64,000 nucleotides of DNA from Rhizophagus irregularis (GCF_026210795.1 NC_089445.1:2728001-2792000), one strand, 5' to 3'. Counted from the stretch's first letter, positions 23,328-35,701 are shown. Program-made: numbers and translations. The notes: generated from the sequence alone by a model not told the origin.

Positions 23328-24209
23328 CACCACCTGCCAAAAGTATCTGGGCACTTCTAAAAAATGACCATTAAATCACATTATTTCGACATTCAGTAAT
23401 CAGAATTCAATGATTTATGATTCATTAGATTCGTCTAATTGAGACGCATCTAACCGCAGTATTTTCAAGTCTGTAAGTTTAATAGATCAGAAGTTATCGT
23501 TAAATGTCTAAAAGCAGTAAAATGCAAATAACTTTTGATCCATCAATCCTAGAGACATGAAAATAATAGATAGAATGTACCTTAACAAGACAAATCTAAT
23601 GAGTCATATTTCATCTTACTAAGTTTAATAGGGAAGAAAACGTTATGAAATTTGTATTTGCTAAATTTTTAAAGATGAAAAATAAATTATTTGCATTTTA
23701 CTGTTGAGAATAACATCTGATCCATCAAATTTAGAGACAGAAAAATACTGCAATTTGATGCATCTTGATAATATGAATTCATTGAATCATAAATAATTAA
23801 ATTCTGATCACTGGTTATTGAAATAATGTGATTTAACTTTATGAAGTAATTCATTTTTCGTCTTTAAAAATTTAGCAAATACAAATTTCATAACGTTTTC
23901 TTCCCTATTAAACCTAGTAAGATGAAATATGACTCATTAGATTTGTCTTGTTAAGGTACATTGTATCTATTATTTTCATGTCTCTAGGATTGATGGATAA
24001 AAAGTTATTTGCATTTTACTGTTTTTAGACATTTAATGATAACTTCTGATCTATTGAACTTACAGACTTGAAAATACTGCGGTTAGATACGTTTCAATTA
24101 AACAAATCCAATGAATCATAAATCATTAAATTCTGATCACTGAGTGTCGAAATAATGTGATTTAATGGTCATTTTTTAGAAGTGCCCAGATACTTTTGGC
24201 AGGTGGATG
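23328..24209. mobile_element. Fold-back Tc1/mariner-type element (882 bp)
   Basis: TA flanks both ends (23326-23327, 24210-24211). The ends read CCACCTGCCAAAAGTATCTG in inverted orientation, close to Tc1-family termini. The arms remain complementary for about 350 bp each, so most of the element is one large palindrome. The centre (about 23690-23845) contains a further partial direct copy of the right arm (TTAAATTCTGATCACTG...). There is no reading frame for a transposase. Confidence 0.85.
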
Positions 24210-24916
24210 TAATTCTAGCAGTTTCATATATGCCATTCTGCCAAACTTTTTAGTTTTAGCAAGTAATCTTAAATTATATTTACCAAAAAAACTCTTACTA
24301 TTTTAAAAAAAACTATTCCAAAATGCTAACCTATAAAAAAAAAGTTTAAGTATTGTTTAATATTGAAAAATCTAACTGAAAGGTCAATATTTATCTAAAG
24401 TCTAATGCCAAAAAATTTGAATATTTACAAAAAAGAAATTTTTTTTTTTAAAAAAAATGGTAAGCTTCAAATTGAAACTTACCAATTCAAATTTGAAGAA
24501 AAAGACTGATATTTAAAAAAGAAAATTAAAATTAAACTGATCTTTTTAAAAAAATACATTTTTTTTTTTGAAAAAAAAATTTTAAAGTAAAATTTATTGA
24601 TTAGTCCAATTTATTAATACTTAAAGAAAAAGCTAATATTTTAAAAAAAAATATATCAAATTTTTTTTGTTTTAAAGTTTTCAAAAACTTTAGTTATTAA
24701 TTCAAATTATAAAAAAAGAATTGATATTTAAAAAAATAAATAAATAAATAAAAATTAAAACAAGTTTTTTTTTAAAAGAAAAATTAAGCTTCAAAACTTA
24801 TTAATTAAAGTAAAGGATTAAAATTAGTATCTAAAAAAAAATAAAAAAAAATAAAAAAATAAAGTTTTAAATAAATGTAAAATTTTTGAAATTTTATATT
24901 AATTTAAAGTATTTAA

Positions 24917-25137
24917 GGGGATGGCCAGAAATGATATCATTTCCTAAAGAAAGGAGGGGGTTAAGACTTAAGACCATGATGATGTTACATACTTTCTATT
25001 TTTAGACACTTGTAGTTAATATAATTCTAGCTAGAATTATTTTTTAATTTTACATTTCCTAAAATGAATAATGACATAGGGAGGGGAGGGGGATCAAAAA
25101 TCCTAAAATTTAAATTACGTTATTTCTGGCCATCCCC
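24917..25137. mobile_element. 221-bp MITE with TAA duplication
   Basis: The inverted ends begin GGGGATGGCCAGAAAT. TAA is duplicated at 24914-24916 and 25138-25140, fitting a PIF/Harbinger-type origin. A related lone end occurs near 8560 (GGGGCATGCCAGAAATCAG). Confidence 0.75.
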
Positions 25138-25570
25138 TAACTAATACTTAAAAAAAAAAATTAGTTTTTTTTTAAAAAAATAAAGTTTTAAAAGAATAAA
25201 AATAAATTTTCAAAACTTACTAATTTAGAATAAAGAATCAAAACTATTATCTAAAAAAAAAAAAAAAAATAAAGTTTTGAAAAAGTGAAAATAAAACTTT
25301 TAAAACTTATTGATCCAAAGTAAAAAAAATAAAGCTGATATCTAAAAAAAAATAAGAAATATTAAAAAGATTATTTTTTAAAAAAAAGTTTTGGAAGAAT
25401 AAAACTTTCAAAATTTACCAATCTAATGTAAAAGGTTAAAGCCAATATTTTAAAAAAAAAAATATTAGAAAAAATTAGTTTTTTAAAAAAAATAGGTTTG
25501 AAAGTTTAAGTTCAAAACTTAAAATTAACTAATTCAATAAAAAAAAAAATAAATAAGAAAAAGGAATGTA

Positions 25571-25930
25571 CTATTTATCACCAGTGGTGATTATTACTTA
25601 GTATCATATGATTTTTAAATTTTGGTTAAAATTAAGTAATTTATATAAAAATTGTCTTTTTTAAAATGTTGTGTAATATTTTTTATGAGAAACAAAATTG
25701 CCTTTTTTGATTATATAATACTATTCAAGTTCTCAATAAGAAAAATTTGGCAAAAATTATAAAATTGACTAGAATTATAGGAAATAACAAATAAGGATGA
25801 TAAATAGGATTTCTTATATTAAAAAAATTCTGTCTTTAGAATATATAGTAAAATGAAATAAGAAGAATATAACATAAAATAACAAAATATATAATTAAAA
25901 ATTATGTAATATTAGCAATGATTATTTTTG
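25571..25930. mobile_element. ATCACC-end MITE family, copy 1
   Basis: The interior matches the copies at 38747-39533 and 49406-49802: TGAGAAACAAAATTGCC, TTTTTTGATTATATAA and GATGATAAATAGGATTT. Ends are TTTATCACCAGTGGTGAT and a decayed inverse. Coordinates are approximate. Confidence 0.6.
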
Positions 25931-26846
25931 ACAATATGTAGCAATTTTATAAAAAAATATTAAAAAGATAAAAAAAAGTTTTAAAAAAATAAAACTTTTA
26001 AAACTTACCAATTCAAAGTAAAAAAAATAATCAAAAAATTAAAATAAAGTTTTAAAATAAAATTTTCAAACTTATCAATTCAAAAAACTGATATTTTTTT
26101 TTAAAAAAAAAAGAATAAATTTTTTTAAAGCTTCTGTTAAAAGTTAAAAAAAATTATTAAATTATAATTAACTAGCCTGATAAACTAATTCTTTATTTTA
26201 ACTAATGATTAATAATTTTACCAATTTTTGGTAATATTTAATATTTTTTAATTAGTATTATAAAAAATTGATAAAATTTAAATATACAAATCAGAAATAT
26301 ATATATTAACTATAAATAATAATCTTATGAGCTGATTTGGCTTACATCACTAATAAATAAAAGTGATAAATGTGAATTTGATCGACATGTCAATATACAA
26401 AAATAGTGAAAATAGTGATAATATCAAATAATACATGATGACGTATATTTTGATTTCACTTTTAAGCCAATTGTCAAAGACTTTGCACATTTGCAAAACT
26501 TGATTTCTCAATGTCAAAACCTGTCAGAAATTGGTTTAGAATTGGTTTTTTTTAGAAGGAATTTATTTTTTTTTGAAATGGTAAGTGGTATTATCCCTTA
26601 AACTATATTGCGGGCAAATTTGTCCGTTTAATTTTGACCAGATCATCACATAATTTTGCAGCCAAATTGATCTACATTCTGGCCATAAATTATATGAGTT
26701 AGATATGCGGTTGATCATTAAAATTGGATAAGAAATTAACCTACAAAAATAGTATCAGAATTTTTATATAGTAAAATCTTAACTTTTCTTATTATATTTT
26801 TTTCTCTATTTGAATATTTATTATAACTTTTTATTTTATATATATG

Positions 26847-27336
26847 TTGTGCCTCAGATCGATTCTTGCCTCAGATCGAAGCTCACACACTTCAGATTGA
26901 AATTGTCACCGTACGCACATCATTTGAATCATGCAATAAAGTCTGTTATAAGTAAACTTTTTTTCTCATTAATTAAACCACTTTTTGTAACATATTCAAA
27001 CTTGTGTGCCATAATGAGTTACACGTTTCCTGAAATTTCTATGTAAATCTGATTTATATTGAAGTTTATACTTGTGTTTTATCTGAAAAATCATTAAATT
27101 TTAAGTCATTTTCAAATGAAAAGATTTTTATGAGTATGATTCCAACTATTCTGAAATTTTAGGATTGTATACTTAAAATTATGATGAATAAGTTTACTTA
27201 GTACTTAAAAATACATTAAAGTTAGAAAATTTGATGTTTAATTATAGCTCATTTTATTAGCAATCGAGGTGTGTCAGGTGACAATCTCAATCTGAGATGC
27301 GTGACCTTTGATCTGAGGCAAGAATCGATCTAAGGC

Positions 27337-27340
<4 letters not shown>
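26847..27340. mobile_element. 494-bp MITE with CAGATCGATTCTTGCC ends
   Basis: Near-identical inverted ends of about 80 bp start TTGTGCCTCAGATCGATTC. The right end abuts a (TA)n run, so the target duplication is probably within TA-rich sequence. No coding capacity; the short plus-strand frame over its left end is incidental. Confidence 0.75.
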
Positions 27341-27371
<31 letters not shown>

Positions 27372-27734
27372 GAGCAGACTTTGAAGAAAAACTTGTTGGC
27401 ATTATTTTTGTTATTAAAAATATACCATTTGCTTTTTTGATTTCTTGTGTCGTTATAGATGAAATCAAAGAGATAATTAAAGGATTAGAAATAACCTTTT
27501 TATCTCTTCATCTATAGTACGCTTATCATTATCATTGATTTCCTTCTTTTCTGATATTTGCCTGAAAGAACATTATTATAAATAAACTATTTACATCTTA
27601 TATAAGATATCTTTACTTCTTATCCTCTTCTGCTAATCATTATAAAAATTTTGCATTATAATAAACAAAGTAGAGAAAAAAAAAATTAATTTTATGAGTA
27701 TATAATTAAAATATATAATAAAATTTTCACTAAG

Positions 27735-28096
27735 TCCTATAAAAAAAAATTTTACTTAAAATATATTTAAAATATATTTAATTTTCTTTAAAATATACTT
27801 AATTTTCTTATTTTATACTTAAAATATACTGAAAATTGGATTTTTGTAAAATTTGAATTAAATTGTATTTAATATATACTTAAAATATATTTAATTTACA
27901 TTTAAAATTTGCCTATTTCAGTATATTTTAAGGATATTTAAAATAAGAATATTTTAAGTATATTATTATATACTTAAATTATACTTAAATGATATTTAAT
28001 TTTTGCCTATTTCAGTATATTTTAAGTATAATTAAGTATAAAATAAAATTTTAAGTTTATTTTAAGTATATTTTAGCAAAAATATTTTTTATAGGG
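27735..28096. mobile_element. Small CCCTATAAAA-end element with AAG duplication
   Basis: Ends read (T/C)CCTATAAAAAA.ATTTT and their inverse. AAG is duplicated at 27732-27734 and 28097-28099. The interior is made of (A)CTTAAAATATATTTAA words in both orientations. End sequence and 3-bp duplication match the 5.4-kb element at 57180-62627. Confidence 0.7.
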
Positions 28097-28748
28097 AAGG
28101 TTCTATATAAAGTTAAAATCCTACTTTTAAACATCAAAAATCATATTAACAAAAGTTATTTCTCATACCAAATTCTACATATTCTATTAAGCTTTTATAT
28201 AGCTACAATTAATTATCAATGAAATCGTTGAAGTTAAGTGCAAAGTTTTTTAAAATTTTGTGATTATCTTAAAATACAACTTTTAACCAATAGGTAATTT
28301 TTGATTTTCTAATATATAATTAATAAATGATAATAATTGCTACACAATATATAATTTAAACTATTTTGAAAAAAATTTTTATTAAAATTGCTTTATTTTT
28401 CATAAAATTAGATGAAAGCTGAAATTTTGGTAAAATTGCAGTCAAATTTACCCGCAATTGCTTATAGTTTAAGGGATAAAATTATTTAATATAAATATTA
28501 GAAAAGTTATTTGGTAAAATGGCAAAAAATAACTCTTATTATGTTAGGAAAAAAATGAAAATAATATATTTCCTATATATTTTTTAGATAGTATTGAAAA
28601 GTTCTAAAAAAAATCTTTTTATTATTGTAATTTTAATTCTTATTTATTTTATTACAGTGTAAGCAGCTGAATACCAAGCATGGATAAATAATATACCGAA
28701 TAGATTAGATCACGTGATAAAAGTTACATGATAGAAGTCACATAATAT

Positions 28749-29458
28749 CTAGGGGTTAGATAAATATACGGGGGGGATAACTCATAGGTTACACAGGCTG
28801 ATCAATAAAAACCCGAACTGTCGTCACTATAAATTGGTTACACAAATGAATTTTCATATTAAATCGCGCAAAAATTTTACTTTTTTTTGATTTTTTCAAC
28901 GCGTATAGATAGAGAAGCAGCCGATCTTAAAAGTTAAGGTTGTATATGTTAGCTCTATGTAAGTGTAGTTTTTTTATCAAAATTGAACCACTGGTTGCTT
29001 CGTTCTTAATTTTATATGTATTTGTTACTTTTATATTAGAAAGCTAGAATTATACATTTTTTTTTAGAGATTCCAATAAAAAGTTATAAAATATTTTTGC
29101 TTAAAACATTTAAAAATAGTGCTTTCTTCTTTTATTATGTATTATTTTCAAGTGTGTAATAATTTTTCATATAGTTTTGAGGTATTTCAAATAGCCGATC
29201 CTATTTTTTGAAAAATACAGAAAATAAACTAACGAAAAAAAATATGTAACGATAAACTTGAGCATTTCGTCATTTCTGAAAAATAGTTTTTATTTTGTGA
29301 TGGGTTGATTATCGGCAGATCTTTCACTTTAAACATGGGGTATCATTACATTTTACTAGTAACACATAGTAATTTACATATGGTGACAGTTCTAGCGATC
29401 ACTAATCAGCCTGTGTAACCTATGAGTTGTCCCCCCCATATATTTATCTAACCCCTAG
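28749..29458. mobile_element. 710-bp element with about 55-bp inverted ends
   Basis: The ends start CTAGGGGTTAGATAAATATA and continue GGGGGGGA.AACTCATAGGTTACACAGGCTGAT on both sides. Flanks ATAATAT and GTAATAT suggest a 6-8 bp duplication, as in hAT elements. No transposase frame. Confidence 0.8.
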
Positions 29459-30176
29459 GTAATATAGTGAAATGATAGTAAGTCACATGATAATAGGTCA
29501 CGTGATATGATATTTATTGAAAGAAAAGAAAAGATAAAAGAAAAAATAAAAGAAAAAAATAAGAAATAAGAAAGATGAAAGAAAAGAATATTTTTAGGGT
29601 ACCTTTATAATTTTAGGGTAGTAAAAATTAAATTTTAAAATGTATAAATATAGATGGAACTCAATAGAGATTCTGCAGTTCAGTGTAACTCAATAAAATA
29701 TTAATTATTAAAAGTTATTTCAATATACTTATGGTTCACCTAAGTTTTAATTAATGTTCAATTCCTTAATAATAATCACGAAAAGAAATAAATATACACT
29801 TTCGTAATGAAAATTATTGAATTTATGAAGTTGAAATAAATATGTAGCGAGAGCTATCGAAGTTTGAAAATGTTAATAAAAAGGATGAAATATGGGAAAA
29901 TTTAGAGAAGTTAAATTTTATTTTATATCTTTTGATGTTTTGTATTACTAACGTGATTTATTTTATGTGAATTAAGAATATTGTTGTTCGTTAATTAAAT
30001 TTGTTTGTTTGTTCATTTATTTGTTTGTTCGTCCATGAAAATGCTGATTTGATATGGCAACTCTTTATATTGATGAAAGAGGAAATCAGGGAATCTCAAC
30101 AGGTTTTATTGGATGTTTTGTATTATTTTATTTACTACCTTGATGAGATTATGTACCATATCTTTAAAGGGTTATA
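29459..30176. other. Spacer, no supported gene
   Basis: It starts with an A/G-rich AAAGAAAAG tract (29520-29590). A 64-codon frame at 30001-30195 starts in a TTTG repeat and runs into the next element, so it is not counted as a gene. Confidence 0.45.
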
Positions 30177-31137
30177 CAGTCAACTCCCTCTATAGTCACT
30201 CCCGTTATAGTCACATTCTACTATATAGTCACACCAGTTGAATGTTCAAAACACTTTATTATTAAAAACTATCCTATATAGTCACAATCTATCTATAGTT
30301 ACTATCACACCTATCCTCAAAAATCTTATATTAAAAAGAACCGTTTATAATCACAGTTATATAAAGAATATATTAAATAACTTGGCATCTAATAATCGTA
30401 CATAGATGTATCATAGCTTGTTAGAATCGTCTCACTGAGATGAATTGAATGGTGGTAGTTTTATCCTTTTGCGATCACTGGCTGATGAGTTATTCAACAA
30501 AATGTTAAGCATCGGCATTATTATATTTCTTGATTTACATTTACTGCGCCATTTAACATTTTGCTAAATTTCTCGGTATCTAGTGATTGTAAAAAGACGA
30601 TTAATAGCTCGTTGGAATCGCCTCATCAAGGTGAATCGAATGGTGGTAAGCTCATCTCTCTGTGATCAATATTGACGGAGTTACTACTTAAAAACCATTT
30701 AATATTTTTTAATTTCGGAAATTGATATAGTGATTGGATTTCAATGTATTTTATACCATTAGATTCGCCGCATTAAGACGAATCGAATGGTAGTAAGATT
30801 GTCTCTCTAGGATCAATATTGGCAGAGTTATTATACAAAAACCATTAATATTTTTTTAATTTCAGAAATTAATCTAGTGATTGGATTTCGACGTATTTTA
30901 TACCATTAGAACCGTCTCATCAAGACGAATCGAATGACGGTAAGATCATCTCTCTACGATTAATATTGGTGGAGTTATGATACAATAAAGTTTTGATTAT
31001 AATTTTGGCTAAAATTATGTTAATTTTTGGCCGGAATTATGATATACTAATATAAGAAATTTTTTATATAGTCACATCTCTTTATAATCACCAAATATGG
31101 ACTGTCCCAAATGTGTGACTATAAAGTGAGTTGACTG
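30177..31137. mobile_element. pogo-type non-autonomous element with internal hairpin repeats
   Basis: TA flanks both ends (30175-30176, 31138-31139). Inverted ends begin CAGTCAACTC..CT.TATAGTCAC. The interior has four copies of a 140-190 bp unit, each with the hairpin TTAGA.TCGTCTCAT.AAGACGAAT and the phrase TCATCTCTCTGTGATCAATATTG. No coding capacity. Confidence 0.8.
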
Positions 31138-32010
31138 TAGTTATAGATAAACATGCTGAGTTTAGATAATTTTAGTATTATAAGAAAGAGTCTTATGTAT
31201 CCTCTTAAAATATTAAAAATTATTCAAATTAGATCATAAGAAGCTTAGATAATAATTTTTGAGTATATTATAACATTTATTTATAGTTTTTATAATTTCT
31301 CGATCTTCTATAATTAATTTTGAATAATTTTACTTTATAAAAATAGATATAATAGTTGTTTTCAAGTGGTTTATAAAATATTTCTATTTATTATGAAATT
31401 TGTGTGATTAAAATTATAAAATTTTTTCTCTTTGAATTCTTTTAACGAAATTTTTTTTTTTCGTATTTATTGATCACCACACACATGAAATTTGGGACTT
31501 TAGCTATGAAATGTGATAATGCCCACAGGTGACATAATTGAAATGAGACAAATCAGCTCATATTTCTAATTTGTAATAATTACTAGTAGCTTCTTATTTA
31601 CATACAAATTGACAAATTTATTTTAACTGGAAAACGTTTAAATTAAAGCAAAGCCATATATATAATATGGCATATATTTCCATATATTTGTATTATTATA
31701 CAATTATTTATTTGTTTATTTTTTTTAAAAAAATTTTTTATTAGGCTTTTTTTTTTATTTAAACCTTAAAATTTACAAATTATATAAACCTTTTTTCTTG
31801 CCCTTTTATTTATTTTATGAATAATATCATATTATTTTTTTTTGTATTAAATTTACATATTTCAAAAAGAATATTGTAAATATTTTTTTTTGTAAAAGTT
31901 TTTTTATTTAGTTTTTTTTCTTTTTATTAATATTAATAAATTAGTTATATTAAAACATTTTTCTATCTTTTTTGTTATTATATTTATTTTTTTGCTTATT
32001 GCTATATATA
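31138..32010. other. AT-rich spacer, nothing recognised
   Basis: Long T-runs at 31700-31990; no inverted ends or coherent frames seen. Confidence 0.4.
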
Positions 32011-32886
32011 CAGTCCCCTTTTGATATAACAAAACTTACGTCCCAGCCGATCAGAGCTTCATTATAAGCAAATTCGTTAATGCTATAACGAATTTTTTGG
32101 TATGAATATGTGGATCATGTGATTCACTTATCTGATCAATTTTTTTATACTGAAAAAATTTTTTTTATTTTTAATATACTATTTTATTTTTGTAGGAACG
32201 AACCTTTTGGCCACAGCTCCTAGGTGATTTCAAAGGTAGGTGGGATAGTGTAGTAGTAGTGTTTAGTAAATTAGTATAAAAACGTTTAGTTAACATTCTT
32301 CTTTTTTATTTTTTATAGGAACGAACTATTTGGCACGGCTTCTAGGCGATTTCAAAGGTGTTTTATTAATATTTAGTATAAAAACAATATGGGTAAAACA
32401 TGTGGTAAATGTGTAGGGTAGATTTACTTAAGAAAATTTAATAAATAAAAATCTTCGTTTTACCAAAAAAAAAATTTGGTATAAAAAAAATTCGTTATAA
32501 AAAGGTTCATTTTGTATATGACAATTCATATACTTTACTTCATATTACATTATATAGTAAATAAATAGTAAACTTCGTTATATCAAGGTTTTTTTCATAT
32601 TTAAAATTGGTACCACACAGATAATCTGTTATATTGTATTATTCGCTATATCAGGACCCCAGAAAATGCTTATATATGTGGTACCAAGGTGCTTAACCAA
32701 CATAGAAAAGTTTTATGATGTAAGAATTTTATAATGCTTAATTTTAAGAAAATTTTATACTATGTAAGATAATTAAATTGCATATTTTTGGTATTATTTT
32801 AAAATACTAAGAGTTTTTAGTTGCTTATTTTTCATATTTATATAACTTTTTAAAATATTATATATTGAATTTAGAGTATTGCTAAT

Positions 32887-33227
32887 CTTAACCGGGGGGA
32901 TAATTCCTCCCCCCCTCAAAAATTTAAAAAAAATAAACTTTTTTTATGAAATATATAAAATAAATATAAGTGGATATTAATCGCATAAAAATTTGGCAAT
33001 TTTTGGTTTTAAACAAAATTTTTATCATGAAAAATACAATTTAACTATAAAATCAAAATTATGTAATTTTCTCAAAAACCATCTGAACAACTACCCTTTT
33101 TAACTTAATAAAACCTTTTCTTTTCATAAATTTACATATAATCTTATTCTTAAATTACTATACAAGTCAATATTTTAATTAAAAATTGAAATAAAGGGAA
33201 AGGGAAGGAAAATTCCCCCAGGTTAAG
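32887..33227. mobile_element. 341-bp MITE with CTTAACCGGGGG ends
   Basis: Ends CTTAACCGGGGGGATAATTCC and an inverted, slightly diverged partner bound an AT-rich interior. Target duplication uncertain. Confidence 0.55.
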
Positions 33228-33539
33228 TTTAGTAATTCTCTTGAATTTATAATTAATTTTTATTTTATTTTCACTAATGGTGAGTGTTAATTTTGTACTA
33301 CATTTCACAATTTTATATAAATACATAAACAAAAATTTTTTTTAATGAAATTTCATTTTTTTTTCAATGTTTTATTAATTATCTGTCAATAGTATCTTTT
33401 TAATTTTTATTAAACTCAGTGTATTATTTTTAATATAAAATTACTATATTATACATGTTTATTTTGTTAAATAAAATTACTATAAATATGTTTTACTTTA
33501 AAATATAATTTCACTATTCACCACTTTGGTTATATCAAA

Positions 33540-34020
33540 TTATTTTTTATGCTTAAGTAAGTTTGTTCAGCAAGTTAAATCTACTTGTATTTTAATTTTC
33601 ATAAGGCTAAGTATGATATTTATATAGAAAAGCATATTTTTTTTAACGGTAATAACTTTTAAATTTTTCACTTTTTCGTTTATAACTTCAGAGCGTAATT
33701 ACACCAATTCAGTCAAATGAAATCGACTTTCTAAATTAATTGAAAGTTGTTCAGCAAGGTCGAAACTACTTATATATTAATTTTCATGAGTGTGGGTATA
33801 ATACTTATGGAGAAAAATGCATTTTCATAACGGAATTTTTCATTTCTCTGTTTACAACTTCAGAACGTAATTATACCTCTTTGATCAAATGAAATCGACT
33901 TTCTAAATTAATTGAAAATTGTTCAGCAAGGTCGAAACTACCTACATATTAATTTTTATGGGTGTAAGTATAATACTTATGGAGAAATTTACATTTTTTG
34001 TAATAGTATTAATTTTGAAT
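33540..34020. repeat. 172-bp satellite-like tandem repeat
   Basis: About three copies are visible (TTCAGA.CGTAATTA at 33689 and 33861). Each includes AATTGAAA.TTGTTCAGCAAG and TATTAATTTTCATG. It is clearly related to the 186-bp array at 58075-58960. Confidence 0.75.
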
Positions 34021-34365
34021 TTTTCTTTTACTGTTTATTAACTTTATTAATTGAATATTGTTAATCTATTTGTATATTATGTTTTGTTTAGCTTCACAAC
34101 ATATTTAAAATTGGATTTAATAAAATATATTAATTAATAAATATATTTTATAAATTATATGTGTTATAATAAAAATTTAATTAGGTTAGAAGATTGATTT
34201 GCTTATTTTTATATAATTTTTAAGGTTAGATATCAACAATGCTTAGCGATCATAGTAAAAACCTATTCTTAGAACTACTAATAAAAAATATTTTTGGGAC
34301 CTTACCTATATAAGTATTTTCTGGGATCCTGCTATATCGAGGTTCGCTATAGAGAGGGGTGACTG

Positions 34366-34985
34366 TAGTTGCGGACTAAACTAGTTTTTGAATTTGGCAA
34401 AACATCTAAACCTCAGTTTTAACAATTTTTTTATAAGAATTTATTATAGTTTCGCCATTACATATAATTTTTATAGTTAGGTTTTACTAATTTATTATTT
34501 ATTTTTTAATATAGTTTTACCAAGTTTCGCATTTATTATGGAGTTTTGCCTGCAACTTTATTGCTATATATTTTTGATTTAACTGAAATTGGTCAAATTT
34601 ATTTATAAAAATAATAAAATACTAAAAAACTTATATTATATGTTAATTAATAATGATCAGCCAATGAAATTTAAACACATAATAATTTACTATAAAATAA
34701 AATAATTATTTTTTGTATTCAAACTTCAAACATTTAAAAGTTCAAAAGAAAAATTTATTATTATGTCTTTTACAATTTTATAATAATTAGAAAATTTTAC
34801 CAATCATTTAAAAATAGTAATAATTATTATTTAAATAAAAAATTATTCACAGATAAATATTACAAAGTTTATATACTGTAATTATGACAATTTTTTTTTT
34901 TTAAAAAAAAAGTCAAAATCTTAGTGTTTTGTAATTCAATAATTCTTCAATTTTGAAAGAAAAAATAAATCTTTTTCTAATTATA
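34366..34985. other. AT-rich spacer, nothing recognised
   Basis: Only short frames and T/A runs between two pogo-type elements. Confidence 0.4.
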
Positions 34986-35484
34986 CAGTCAGAACTCGAT
35001 ATAACGAACCCTCCGTTTAAGCTATCTTGGGTCGTTATATCGAATATTCGATAAATCAAATATTTCTATTATACCGATTGATATATTAAAAAGTATAAAA
35101 CCGGTATATCTAAAAAAGTATATCAATATAAAGTCAAATTTTATCACCTTAAAATGTATTTATAATACCAATAGTTCAATACAATGTTATCATACAGAAT
35201 CTTGTAAATAGATGCACCGAAATTGAGAATTGGTGGTCTGCTGCGTTGAATAATGCCGGCCGAGACTAAGTTAATTCCGGCTGGAATTAGTATGGTATCG
35301 GTTTATCGCGAATAAATAAGTATGACTGGTTTTATGATTAACTTCGTTATATGTAATATCGCGAAATTTATAATAAAGTCGGTATATAGTGATATAATTG
35401 ATTATAGATGGTTTTGGTTTAAGAAAAAAGTTCGTTATGGGCCAAAATCGGTTTATCCCGAATCGTTATATCAAGTTATGACTG
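34986..35484. mobile_element. pogo/Tigger-type MITE (499 bp)
   Basis: TA flanks (34984-34985, 35485-35486). Ends CAGTCAGAACTCGATATAAC and inverted CAGTCATAACTTGATATAAC are typical Tigger-like termini. No coding capacity. It ends about 40 bp upstream of the LINE target duplication. Confidence 0.85.
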
Positions 35485-35701
35485 TAATTCAAAAATTACT
35501 CTAATACAAATACTTAACATATGGGCTGATTTGTCTACTCTGCATTTTTTTTTTTTTTTAACAAAGGAAAAATTTATTATAAAAGAAAAATATACAAAAT
35601 TGAACTAATCTAGTTTAAATACAAGATTGAATAAAAACTAATAAAAAACTTGATGACTTAAGAATATGTGTTCAAAAGAACTATTTACCATTATGCCTGC
35701 T

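Larger units (their letters stand above)
24300..26120 (-). repeat. Degenerate cassette array on the minus strand
   Basis: Units of about 100 bp repeat on the minus strand. Each has a T-rich tract ending AG or ATATCAG, a short segment (..TTTACTTTGGATTG) and a GTAAGTTTTGAA-like donor. Homopolymer decay is heavy. Two MITEs (24917-25137, about 25571-25930) interrupt it. It resembles the arrays at 12.86-15.91, 39.60-40.95 and 53.15-53.68 kb in plan. Confidence 0.4.
26591..28479. mobile_element. 1.9-kb TIR element carrying two younger elements
   Basis: The ends TTATCCCTTAAACTAT followed by GCGGGCAAATTTG (left) and their inverse (right, with a few extra bases) bound the unit. No transposase frame is present. 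Elements at 26847-27340 and 27735-28096 lie inside. Confidence 0.6.
32011..34365. mobile_element. pogo-type non-autonomous element (2.36 kb), composite
   Basis: TA flanks (32009-32010, 34366-34367) and ends starting CAGTC(A)CCC with TATA.C.AA words fit pogo-type termini, although the arms are diverged. A second inverted pair (about 32645-32690 against 34290-34350, ..AG.A.CCCAGAAAAT.CTTATAT) lies inside. It carries two intron/micro-exon-like cassettes (32150-32360, exon GAACGAAC..TTTGG), a nested MITE and a 172-bp satellite. Confidence 0.6.
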
